From: Andalucia godoyi
Taxonomy: Eukaryota > Discoba > Jakobea > Jakobida > Andaluciidae
Direction of reading: 5' to 3'
Assembly: GCA_009859145.1 (NCBI GenBank)
Contig: VRVR01000003.1
Span: 62,001-126,000 of the forward strand
Length of the DNA stretch: 64,000 nucleotides
The notes under the pieces were generated by a model that saw only the letters and a program-made list of their open reading frames with translations, was not told the origin of the DNA and made no database searches. Below are positions 37,007 to 45,253 of the stretch, one piece after another. Position 1 is the stretch's first letter, and every line of letters starts with the position of its first letter. Position numbers and translations under genes: made by a program.

Positions 37007-37568
37007 GATGCATAAACAGACACACGGTCAATACTGGCCGACACTAGCACGTTTGTTCCACAGGGAATTCGTGCTTACGCGCGCTCGGCCAAAATTCAGC
37101 CGGTGGCACAGGCTCCGCTTTTTCGACACTCTTTAACGCAGCATCCGTAGCCATCTGTTCTATCATTCGTTGGTTTCACTTTATTAATTCAAATATGGAT
37201 GTGAGTGCGCTCGGATGACGCATTCGCCTACACCTACTCCGCTCGATACAGGGCCTCCTAGGTCCCGCAGACCTCCTAAGAGACCGCCTCTTCCTCTCGC
37301 ATCTCCAGCTGCATCAATCGCTGCAACTGAGGACACGAAAGCGCTTGCTGCTAGTGCCGTCAGAATCAAAATGCACCCTTCTCAGGAACAACGTGTCTCG
37401 CCGAGAAAGTGGCTCACAGATTGATCGAGATTGGGAACGGAGCGCGGAACATTTATCTGAAGAGCGCCGTGAGGCGTGTTGGGGTCTATCCCCTTCCTGG
37501 CAACGGGATGCAAGATTGAATATGCATGTCTATTCGTTGATATGCATGTTCAGTGTAGAATGTAGGCG
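37007..37568 (+). repeat. dispersed repeat family C, copy 2
   Basis: Matches the reverse complement of 9562-10115. The shared frame is intact through SIAATEDTKALAASAVRI and MHPSQEQ, then breaks at a missing A in GAGAAAGTGG. The first 100 bases include GAATACTGGCC-like and GTGCTTACGCG blocks. It ends ATGTTCAGTGTAGAATGTAGGCG. Confidence 0.82.
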
Positions 37569-37671
37569 CTTGGTCGAAAAATGAGCATCATCATGCATCA
37601 ATTTCTACAAAAATGGCAAAGTGAATTGATGGTCTTTTCGCATGCTTTCACAAACAGTAAATCCTATAGCT

Positions 37672-37835
37672 CAAAACGTCTGGTGGACGGCTGTGCTATA
37701 TCATCGGATAGTATGGCTGAAGATGTGCTGGTCGAGGCCCCATGAGAGACACTGTCGAATGTTGACAATCCGATTCCTTGTAATCGATGATGGGGGCTGA
37801 TGCTGATTGTGAAAGTCCCTTTACACCAAAAAAAC
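37672..37835 (+). repeat. dispersed repeat family A, copy 2
   Basis: Matches blocks of 4876-5150: CTGGTGG.ACGGCT, CATCGGATAGTATGGCTGA, GAGAGACACTGTCGAATGTT and CCGATTCCTTGTAATCGATG. It lies 104 bases after family C copy 2. Confidence 0.75.
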
Positions 37836-38918
37836 AACTTTGTTTGTTTGTATGTTACACGCATTGGTCCGTGTTTTGTCACATGGGATCTCGATGTACG
37901 TGACGATCCCCTGCGACGCCTGAGAGCGGATCAGGAGCGTCCAAACGGGATCTCACACCATTCCCGATGTACATCATCAAGCGCATGGTGCAATTTTGGC
38001 GAAAAACTCGTGGTACTCAGCGTGGATATACACACTCACCGGAATGAATAAGAAAGACCTTATGCACAATTCAAAGCGGAAGTTTCGAGCCCGAGGCACC
38101 CCAATCACATTATACTTTCGAAAATTTCCAAACGTCGGAGGGTTGAAGGGCCAGCAGCCAACGTTGATGATGCATCGTCAGCGATGGCTGTGGATGATCA
38201 GTGTACAATGCAAGCGGGACAGTTTGTTGTGCATGTATATGCGTGTGTTCAGAAAAAGAAACGGGAAAGATTCGCCAGTCCTTTTTTGACTTGGCTCGAG
38301 CACCCGTCTGAAAATGTCACACAAAAACAAGCACAAAAGAAAAGAAAAGAAAAGAAAACAATAACAACAACAACAAAAAAAAAACGGTTTCAATGACGAG
38401 TGGCGGCGAGCGGTCCCGAGAGCACGGAGGTCCGCTTGGATACTGGGGTGTTTTCACTGGAAATCAGCACAGCACCTTAAATCAGGTGCGTGTATGCCAA
38501 ACACGGATTGGTTCCCGCAGACACTGTAACAATGGCTTTATCGTAATAGGTTTACACGCTTCTAGTGAAAAGAGTTGGACTGTTCTAGTCTTCCTTCTGC
38601 AAGTTCTACCAACCGATGGAGCATACAATTTCGTGCAATGGCAGGTACTTCAACCTGTTTCAACAGCACAGACGTCGTGGAGCACGCATTTTTCAACAAC
38701 AACCTGATACTCACCAATCTCACATCAGTGTTTTTCTTCTTCTTCACATTGTTTGATTTTTTCCCCCCATCTATTTTGGTTCCTGCAAAAGTCAAAGACA
38801 AATCAGTTCGAAACGAAACGAACAACAACAGCATCAAAAAAAAAAAAAAGCAAAGCAAAGCAAAGCAAAGCAAAGAAACAAAGCATAGTAGGCAGCATAT
38901 CATAGTAATCTGACAACA
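37836..38918. other. accessory intergenic stretch, no gene seen
   Basis: No convincing coding frame. At about 38170-38215 a segment ends GATCAGTGTACAATGCAAGCG, resembling the ends of family C and of a segment at 16060-16105. (GCAAA)n lies at about 38849-38876, just upstream of the LEA-like start. Confidence 0.5.
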
Positions 38919-40901
38919 ATGGAAGCGGAGGCAGGGTTTGATCCAAACGATAACATCCAGCGCAGTGCGCAGGAACAGAAGAGGCGCAACAAGAAGAAGG
39001 CGAAACTGCACAAACAGAACGAGAAGTTGCACGAGCTGGAGGCCAAAAAGGCTGCTGCACTGGAAAGTTCCAAGATTGTTCCTGGTGAATCGTATGCTGA
39101 TGCAGCCAAGATCGGCGTGATCCGCGAGAAAGAAGAGGAGGAAATCAAGGCGTTCCCGTTCAAAACGTTTGAAGAAGTGGAGGAAGAACCAAGCAAGGAC
39201 AAGAGTAACGTTGATGAACGTGTTCTGAGCACAAGGGCAGATCGAGGTGCGCATGTCGCCATTGAGGATAACAAGAAGTCGGCACATCAGACGCTCGAGT
39301 CGATCCGGCAAAATGTCTCTGGAGGAGAAGTACCGGTTGTCGATGCGGCAGTCGATGCGCTGCACAAAGCTGCAAATACTGCTGCGAGCACCGCGCATTC
39401 CACCGTGCGCCTGCTTTCCCATCCAGAGCCGAAAGCCGAGAAGGCGTCTGTGGAGGCTACCGAGCATGCCCATGAGGCAGTTGAGAACGCCCAGAAAGGT
39501 GCAGCCGCCATCAAGGATGCTGTGTATCATGCTGGGGTTTCTGTGGAGGAGAATGCCAAGTGGGCTGCCCACAAGACGAATGCGATTGTTCAAGACACGT
39601 GGACTCGCGCAAAGGAAGCAGTTCTTGAAAAGGTGCACGAAACCGCCGAGTGGGTTGAAGAAACAACCGCCCGCAAAAAGGCGGAGGTGGAGGCCGAGGA
39701 AAAAGAAGCGTTACGAGTGGATGAAAACATCAAGAAGGATCTGCTGCGTGACTACAAAGGCAATCTGCCGTCCTCTGCACATGAGGAAATCGAGAAACGG
39801 CCCCGAAAGGAGCTGGAAAGGGATCCAGAATATCAGAGGCGGGTTGATGCCGTTGTTCGGGACCGCTCTCGCGTAGGCGAGGAAAAAGTGAATCGCGAGT
39901 TGGAGGAACAGGAAACACTGGAGCTGAGCCGCGCAAATCTTGTTACACGACCGCTTCCTGGCCTGCAGTACACGGATCCAGCGATTTCTGCTTCTCGTGC
40001 ACCGCCAAGCACTCCTGCAGATGTGTCATCCAATCACATGGTGACCATGGGACCCGCAGAGCTCATTCATCGAGCAGTGGACAAGATGAAGGAGGTTCTG
40101 GGAGCACCTCTTTCTGAGGGAGTGTCATCTTACGACGTGATTCCCACAGGAGCGACGAGTGAGATGGGTGTCATTCCAGGAAACGTCATTACGGGCTCAA
40201 ACTATGGATCAGCACCTTCCAGAACTGCTGCTGCTTCGGAACTGTCTGCGGATGAGGCAGATCGGGAGACGACGCTCGGAACTGCAGACTCCGGACGTGT
40301 TGACCCCATCGTCCCTGTGCAGCGAGCGACGGCAGTGGCTCCAGAAAACGACGGCGCAACAGCCACGTTGGTCGACGACTTTTTTGAAAGTGGTCGAATC
40401 CTTGGCGACATTTCCATTCAAGGCATCAAGAATGCTGTGTCCAAGATCTTCTCTGCCCCAGGCGGAGACGGTGCACAAGCGTCAGATGCTGATCGTGCTC
40501 GGGAAATTGCAGAGCGCGAGGTACTGGAGCAGCGCCGCGACGAGGCGATCGCAGAAACCGAGCGAGCCATCGGTTTGATCACTGCGGATGCGCCCATCGA
40601 AGCAGCAATTCCCCCTTCCGACCTCCCGTCACCAAGGACCGCGTTGTCGCAAGTTCCTGAAGCAGATCGCGAAGAGTTCGGACATGCATTCAAGCACAAG
40701 GTTGAGGAGGCATTTGACAAGATCAAGGAAACGCTGCATATCGGCGCAGTTCGCGAGGAAGCGGATCGAATCGCGGATTCTGTCAAAGGCGAACTGCGCG
40801 ATGCAACAAAGTATGTTGAGCGAGAAATCGGCCCTGCCCTCGAAGGCCACCGAGCAGAAGACCGAATGTTTGCATCCTTTGATCGAGGCAGATCTCAGTG
40901 A
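38919..40901 (+). CDS. LEA-like amphipathic-helix protein (660 aa)
   Basis: Starts at the ATG at 38919 with a strongly charged coiled helix (RRNKKKAKLHKQNEKLHELE). Residues about 140-270 are the LEA-like core: DAAVDALHKAANTAASTAHS, EATEHAHEAVENAQKGAAAI and AKEAVLEKVHETAEWVEETT. A very acidic/basic middle (about 250-345) is followed by a less ordered Thr/Ser/Pro region. C-terminal helices (about 520-650) include FKHKVEEAFDKIKETLHIGA. No signal peptide or membrane segment. The helices could coat membranes or lipid droplets or act in desiccation tolerance; sequence alone does not decide. It is the third protein of this type here and shares repeated-helix style, but no obvious alignable domain, with the other two. 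Confidence 0.75.
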   Translation: MEAEAGFDPNDNIQRSAQEQKRRNKKKAKLHKQNEKLHELEAKKAAALESSKIVPGESYADAAKIGVIREKEEEEIKAFPFKTFEEVEEEPSKDKSNVDERVLSTRADRGAHVAIEDNKKSAHQTLESIRQNVSGGEVPVVDAAVDALHKAANTAASTAHSTVRLLSHPEPKAEKASVEATEHAHEAVENAQKGAAAIKDAVYHAGVSVEENAKWAAHKTNAIVQDTWTRAKEAVLEKVHETAEWVEETTARKKAEVEAEEKEALRVDENIKKDLLRDYKGNLPSSAHEEIEKRPRKELERDPEYQRRVDAVVRDRSRVGEEKVNRELEEQETLELSRANLVTRPLPGLQYTDPAISASRAPPSTPADVSSNHMVTMGPAELIHRAVDKMKEVLGAPLSEGVSSYDVIPTGATSEMGVIPGNVITGSNYGSAPSRTAAASELSADEADRETTLGTADSGRVDPIVPVQRATAVAPENDGATATLVDDFFESGRILGDISIQGIKNAVSKIFSAPGGDGAQASDADRAREIAEREVLEQRRDEAIAETERAIGLITADAPIEAAIPPSDLPSPRTALSQVPEADREEFGHAFKHKVEEAFDKIKETLHIGAVREEADRIADSVKGELRDATKYVEREIGPALEGHRAEDRMFASFDRGRSQ

Positions 40902-40967
40902 GCAATGTGGTTTTCTCATCAATCTCATCCTGTATCAGAATCTAATGTGTGTGAAGGTTGTGAGTTG

Positions 40968-40973
40968 AATAAA
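40968..40973 (+). terminator. AATAAA polyadenylation signal
   Basis: AATAAA 67 bases after the stop at 40901, a typical distance. Confidence 0.6.
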
Positions 40974-41148
40974 AATAATAATGTATAAAGCGAACACCAC
41001 CCGAAACTGGATGCGCTTCTTTGCAGAGCCTTCCCTTGTCAATTGAGCCCCGGGGAGAAGGGGGTAGAGGATTAGTGTTTTTCTTTATGATGATTACGAA
41101 GTCCTGTCGGCATTTCTACGCGCCCGCGACAGTCGATGGTGTGCGCCT

Positions 41149-42216
41149 TCATGGCCACAACAGCTTGGAAAAGAATCCACGCACTCCTGAATTGTTCTGA
41201 GAGTGTTGTTGAGATTGTGCATGTGCAGAAGTCTGGTTCATTAGAGCAATTCGTGCAGCAAGCGAGTCATCTCCACGAGCAGTGAGAACGGCTCTTGCCT
41301 CTTGAATTCTCTGTTGAAGTTTCACTTTTTCAATTTCCTCGGGGGTCAAATAGCCTGCAGGAGCCTTTCCAGCCACAGACACACCAATCTTGTTTCCCGC
41401 GTCTCCCAGCACATTTGATCTGGCTTCTCTGGAAATCATGTCCACCTGCTGTTCTTCCAGCCGCACCCGCACATCGCATCGAAGACGGACAATTGCAGCG
41501 AGCTTTTCCGGTACTAGAAATGTGTACAATGACAGTCTGTTCGCATCTGTCCAGGAGAATGACAGCACGCCCTTTGTCGAGAGCAAGGCGTGCTCCAGCC
41601 TTTTCTTGTTTGCAGAAGAAAGAGCGTGGTACGTCGTGGGCCTTGCAGCAACCGCGGCGCTGAGCGGATTTTCATTTTCATTGAGCGACGTATTCGAAGA
41701 CTGTTCGTTGGATGAGACGAACAAGATGCAATTTGATCGTTGCTGGCCCTCTGCAACTGCGTCTTCACAGAGCTTCGCAAGTTCGCGAATTTTGTTGAGA
41801 CCTTCTTCTTTCTCCATGATAGGATGGTCTTTCTTCTTTTCAGGAAAAAGATTCCTTCGTGTCGCATATTCGTACAGCTCGGCGCTCCTTTCGTGCTGAC
41901 CACAGAGCACAAGACACGAAGCTGCGCACTCACATATTTGAAGTTGCTGCGGAGTGGATTCGATAGTGTGAAACGTTCTGAAAAGGTTCCAGAGCGTGGG
42001 CATTAGTTGCGGTTCTCTGACTAGCAAAACATGGTTGTCGGGACAGAGAGCAAGCAGCTGAATTGCCTGGCACGCAGTGAGAACGACTTGCAAATCCAGA
42101 TGCTGCAGAATTCCAATGAGACTAGGAAGAATGCCTCGTCGCGCAATGTAGGGCTGGTTTTGCGGATTGGAGCACAGAGTCTTTAGCTGCTCCACCACTC
42201 CCAGAACCGAACTCAT
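41149..42216 (-). CDS. ARMC1: ARMC1-like mitochondrial armadillo-repeat protein
   Basis: 355 residues from the ATG at 42216. Residues 1-125 form two to three armadillo units: VVEQLKTLCSNPQNQPYIAR, then RGILPSLIGILQHLDLQVVL. A middle linker is followed by an HMA-like domain at about 205-265 (LEHALLSTKGVLSFSWTDAN). The C-terminus ends GFFSKLLWP, like the aromatic ends of animal ARMC1. Animal ARMC1 works with DNAJC11 and MICOS at the mitochondrial outer membrane and affects mitochondrial distribution. This protein is longer than human ARMC1 (282) because of inserts around residues 130-200. Upstream (minus direction) lie (ATT)n and (GTTGCT)n runs. Another ARM-HMA protein is the alternative. Confidence 0.75.
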   Translation of the reverse strand: MSSVLGVVEQLKTLCSNPQNQPYIARRGILPSLIGILQHLDLQVVLTACQAIQLLALCPDNHVLLVREPQLMPTLWNLFRTFHTIESTPQQLQICECAASCLVLCGQHERSAELYEYATRRNLFPEKKKDHPIMEKEEGLNKIRELAKLCEDAVAEGQQRSNCILFVSSNEQSSNTSLNENENPLSAAVAARPTTYHALSSANKKRLEHALLSTKGVLSFSWTDANRLSLYTFLVPEKLAAIVRLRCDVRVRLEEQQVDMISREARSNVLGDAGNKIGVSVAGKAPAGYLTPEEIEKVKLQQRIQEARAVLTARGDDSLAARIALMNQTSAHAQSQQHSQNNSGVRGFFSKLLWP

Positions 42217-42221
42217 GTTCT

Positions 42222-42272
42222 AATTATTATTATTATTATTACTGTTGTTGCTGTTGTTGCTGTTGTTGCTGT
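42222..42272. repeat. (ATT)n and (GTTGCT)n microsatellites
   Basis: Trinucleotide and hexanucleotide runs immediately upstream of the ARMC1-like start codon. Confidence 0.9.
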
Positions 42273-42791
42273 TAAGATTGTTGATATCAGACGCAAAAGA
42301 TCTGTCTTCTTCTGCTTTTTTCCTCTTCGTCCCCTCCTCTTCCTGAGTTTTCTATCTGCTTTCAACTCTTTCCATCGCAAAGGAAACACTCAAAATAAAA
42401 TGCATTCGTTCGGACTGCGAAGGTTCATTCATGTTGTTTACTTTCTGTTTTTGGTTTTGCATCCACAAGGGAAAACGTGACGGATCCATCAAAGCCAAAG
42501 AGGAACCGTTAAAAACTTGATGCTTCAGTGCTGCATGTTTGATGCTGGCCGGCTGTGGTGCTTCCCCCGACGAATATTTCGCTTTTGCCAATCCCCAAAG
42601 TCCGGACGCTCTGTCTCTCTGTCTCTCTCTGTCTCTGTTGGTCTTTCAGTGCTTCAGCTTATCGTTGTTCTCTTCTTTCTTTCGTATCCTTATTATTTTG
42701 ATAAAAATTAAGAGGAGAGAAGCCGAAAAAAAAAACACCTCCAATAATAATAACAACAGTCAAGTTGAAATTCTCAAAAAGGAAGGTAGAG
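42273..42791. other. divergent intergenic region
   Basis: Between ARMC1-like (-) and NHP2 (+). Contains a (CTCTGT)n run near 42610-42635 and an A-rich leader before NHP2. No gene seen. Confidence 0.5.
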
Positions 42792-43301
42792 ATGGGCAAA
42801 GATTCAAAGGATAAGGAGAAGAAGTCGCACAAAGAAAAGGATTCAAAGTCCGAGAAGCCTGCCAAGGAGTCGTCTGAGTCCGCGACGACGTCGACCACGA
42901 CCACATCATCGGCATCATCATCTGCTTCTGTGAGCGTTTTGGTATCGCCGATTGCCAAGCCGCTTGCTGCTGAAAAATTGCAAAAGAAGATCTTGAAGAT
43001 GGTTAAGGCGTGCTCGAAGACGAGAGGATCTGTGCTTCGCGGAGTCAAGGAGGTCGTCAAGGGCATTCGCAAGGGTAGTTCAGGAATCGTGATTCTTGCT
43101 GGAGATATTGCACCCATTGATGTGGTGTCGCATATCCCAGTCTTGTGCGAAGACTCGAATATCCCATATTGCTATGTCCCTGCAAAGGCTGATCTTGGCG
43201 CTGCTGCGGGAACAAAGAGACCAACATCAGTCATCCTCATCTCAAACAAGGATGCCGAGTTTGACAAGGATGTCCTGGAGTCCGTGGCGGCTTTGGCATA
43301 A
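42792..43301 (+). CDS. NHP2: H/ACA ribonucleoprotein subunit NHP2
   Basis: 169 residues from the ATG at 42792. The first 50 residues are Lys/Ser/Thr-rich, and the rest is an L7Ae-fold domain: PIAKPLAAEKLQKKILKMVK, SVLRGVKEVVKGIRKGSSGI, VILAGDIAPIDVVSHIPVLC and LGAAAGTKRPTSVIL. These match yeast and human NHP2 nearly word for word. NHP2 binds H/ACA guide RNAs with dyskerin/Cbf5, Nop10 and Gar1 for pseudouridylation of rRNA and snRNA and is also part of telomerase RNP in animals. The basic N-terminal extension is usual. The gene is convergent with RPL8, 278 bases apart. Confidence 0.95.
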   Translation: MGKDSKDKEKKSHKEKDSKSEKPAKESSESATTSTTTTSSASSSASVSVLVSPIAKPLAAEKLQKKILKMVKACSKTRGSVLRGVKEVVKGIRKGSSGIVILAGDIAPIDVVSHIPVLCEDSNIPYCYVPAKADLGAAAGTKRPTSVILISNKDAEFDKDVLESVAALA

Positions 43302-43579
43302 TTCGTAAAACCATATTTGATTCAGTCTGCGTCTGTGTGTGTGTGTGTGTGCGTTGCATTCGTTGTCGAGCCTCTTCGTTCCGTGGCTCTGTCTCTCTCC
43401 CTGGCATTCTCTTGGTTCTACTGTTCGGGACTGTTTTATGGCTTGTGAAAAGAGTAATTTTTTGACGTACAAATTGAAAACAACGAGAGCACTGAAGACA
43501 AGACACATTATTTCCAACCAGACAATTTGCCAACAGCGCTCTCCCACATTCAGACAACAAACGAAAAAAGACATTTCTT

Positions 43580-44365
43580 TTATTCGCTGTCCAAAGCGGC
43601 TGCTGCTGCCTTGGCGTTCTGGCCACGCAGACGACCGGTACGGCGGGCGGCGATGAGACCGACCTTCTGTCCGGCAGGTGCGTCACGGCGGACGGTACCA
43701 GGCTTACCAAGATGCTTATGGTTTCCACCACCATGAGGATGGTCCACAGGGTTCATAGCAACACCCTTAACGACAGGCCAGCCCTTGCGCTTAGCCTTGT
43801 ACTTGTGGTACTGGTTTCCGGCCTTGAGGATCGGCTTGTCAACACGTCCACCACCGCCAACCACACCAATGGTTGCACGGCAGGAAGACTGCACAGACTT
43901 CTTAACGCCAGATGGCAGGCGAACACGAGTGTTTCCTTCATCGGGGTTGTGAGAAATGATGGTTGCATAGTCTCCTGATGCGCGGGCGAGCTTGCCACGG
44001 TCTCCGTGCTTGGACTCGACGTTGCAGATGATGGTACCTTCAGGGAGCTTGCCCACGGGGAGAACGTTTCCAATGGAGAGTTGGGCGTTCTTTCCGCAGT
44101 AGACAAACTGGCCGGAGTACATACCCTCGGCTGCAATGAAAGTCTCAGTAACCTTGCCATACTTGTACGGGTTGCGGAACACAACCTTGGCCAAGGGTGC
44201 ACCACGACCGGAATCGTGGACGATCTCGGTGACGAGGCCACGGATGTATCCATTGCGCTCTGCAAAATCGAGCGAGCGGAGTTGGGGAGCTACCTTGCGG
44301 TGGAAGGTGTGAGCACGGAAGATCGAGCCACGACCCTTACGCTGTCCACGAATAACACGACCCAT
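43580..44365 (-). CDS. RPL8: cytosolic ribosomal protein uL2 (RPL8)
   Basis: 261 residues from the ATG at 44365. The start [20 protein letters not shown] and the peptidyl-transferase-proximal loop [20 protein letters not shown], with the universally conserved His, identify uL2. [16 protein letters not shown] and [20 protein letters not shown] are eukaryotic features. uL2 helps subunit joining and peptidyl transfer in the large ribosomal subunit. The C-terminus is slightly extended by an Ala-rich end ([10 protein letters not shown]). Codon use is strongly biased to C-ending and preferred codons, as expected for a highly expressed gene. Two AAACCCTA boxes lie about 300-340 bases upstream. Confidence 0.98.
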   Translation of the reverse strand: MGRVIRGQRKGRGSIFRAHTFHRKVAPQLRSLDFAERNGYIRGLVTEIVHDSGRGAPLAKVVFRNPYKYGKVTETFIAAEGMYSGQFVYCGKNAQLSIGNVLPVGKLPEGTIICNVESKHGDRGKLARASGDYATIISHNPDEGNTRVRLPSGVKKSVQSSCRATIGVVGGGGRVDKPILKAGNQYHKYKAKRKGWPVVKGVAMNPVDHPHGGGNHKHLGKPGTVRRDAPAGQKVGLIAARRTGRLRGQNAKAAAAALDSE

Positions 44366-44668
44366 GGTCTAGTTTCGAATGAAGAAGTAAAAAAGGAAGA
44401 AAAACAACAACAACAACAACCAGAACAGAAAACCGATTCAACAGTGAGTAACTCGGAAACAAAAACGTAGCAAGATTGCAGTGCTTGTGAAGCCGCGATG
44501 GGATTCAATGTGAAAGAATGAAAATACAAACCTCTTAGTACAAATGGAAGGCAATCCGAACACAACGAAACGAAAGCAAGAACAAAAACAAAAAGGAGGA
44601 AACGAAAAGAAACAGGGAATTTGGCACATTGAGACTTTGTGCATTGGAGTAAAAGAGAGGGCTCAAAA

Positions 44669-44703
44669 AAACCCTAGCTGTGCTGCCAATGCAGAAAACC
44701 CTA
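44669..44703. promoter_or_regulatory. two telo-box-like AAACCCTA motifs upstream of RPL8
   Basis: AAACCCTA occurs at 44669-44676 and again at 44696-44703, on the plus strand, 304-338 bases upstream of the RPL8 start. Plants use AAACCCTA telo boxes in ribosomal protein promoters. A regulatory role here is inference. Confidence 0.35.
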
Positions 44704-44762
44704 ATCCTCAAATGGTTGGGGTAGTTTTTTGAGAAAGCTTTCCTTTTTAATTAAGAAAATTG

Positions 44763-45020
44763 CTAATCGGGACAATGGGCCGTCATTAGCATAATCAGTC
44801 TTTCCAGCAATAGCATCCTTGTCTCAACCCTGCAGACTTGATCAAAGGTGTTTGATGCTTCAAAAGCAAAAGAAGCCATTGTGCTTAACGTTCCGATTGG
44901 AATACTCAAAATTCCCTGAGGATACATTTTCAGCCTTTGGTTCGTCGTCGTTAACGCAACGCCCTTTGTATATCCTATCCGAACGTGTCGCTGATCAGTT
45001 TTTCTGCTGAATGCCCGCAT
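44763..45020 (-). CDS. possible small protein (85 aa)
   Basis: An ATG-initiated frame in the RPL8-TPR intergenic region with mixed composition (GILSIPIGTLSTMASFAFEA, ETRMLLLERLIML). There is no recognised family and no neighbour support. It may be part of the RPL8 upstream region by chance. Confidence 0.22.
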   Translation of the reverse strand: MRAFSRKTDQRHVRIGYTKGVALTTTNQRLKMYPQGILSIPIGTLSTMASFAFEASNTFDQVCRVETRMLLLERLIMLMTAHCPD

Positions 45021-45065
45021 TGCACTGTTATTTGATTTGCAGCTCCTTTATATAGTTCACTTCAC

Positions 45066-45131
45066 TTCAGTTCAGTTCAGTTTAGTTCAGTTTAGGTTAG
45101 GTTAGGTTAGTTTAGTTTAGTTTAGTTTAGT
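45066..45131. repeat. degenerate TTTAG/TTAGG/TTCAG pentamer array
   Basis: About 13 pentamers drifting from TTCAG through TTTAGG and TTAGG to TTTAG. It lies 120-190 bases upstream of the TPR gene start and shortly after a TATATA at 45049. It resembles interstitial telomeric-type repeats. Confidence 0.85.
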
Positions 45132-45253
45132 TTTGCCTTGCCGTGCCTTGCCTTTTTGTAGAAATCCACAGTTCACTTTCTACGTTCTCAAGTTACGTCA
45201 CTTTTATCACAGCAACAGCAGAAGAAGGAAGGAAAAGGAAAAAGAAAGCGATA

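Noticed and set aside
38562-39638. 358-codon minus frame opposite the third LEA-like gene
   Set aside because: Cys/Leu-rich antisense of Ala/Lys/Glu codons; no start context or family.
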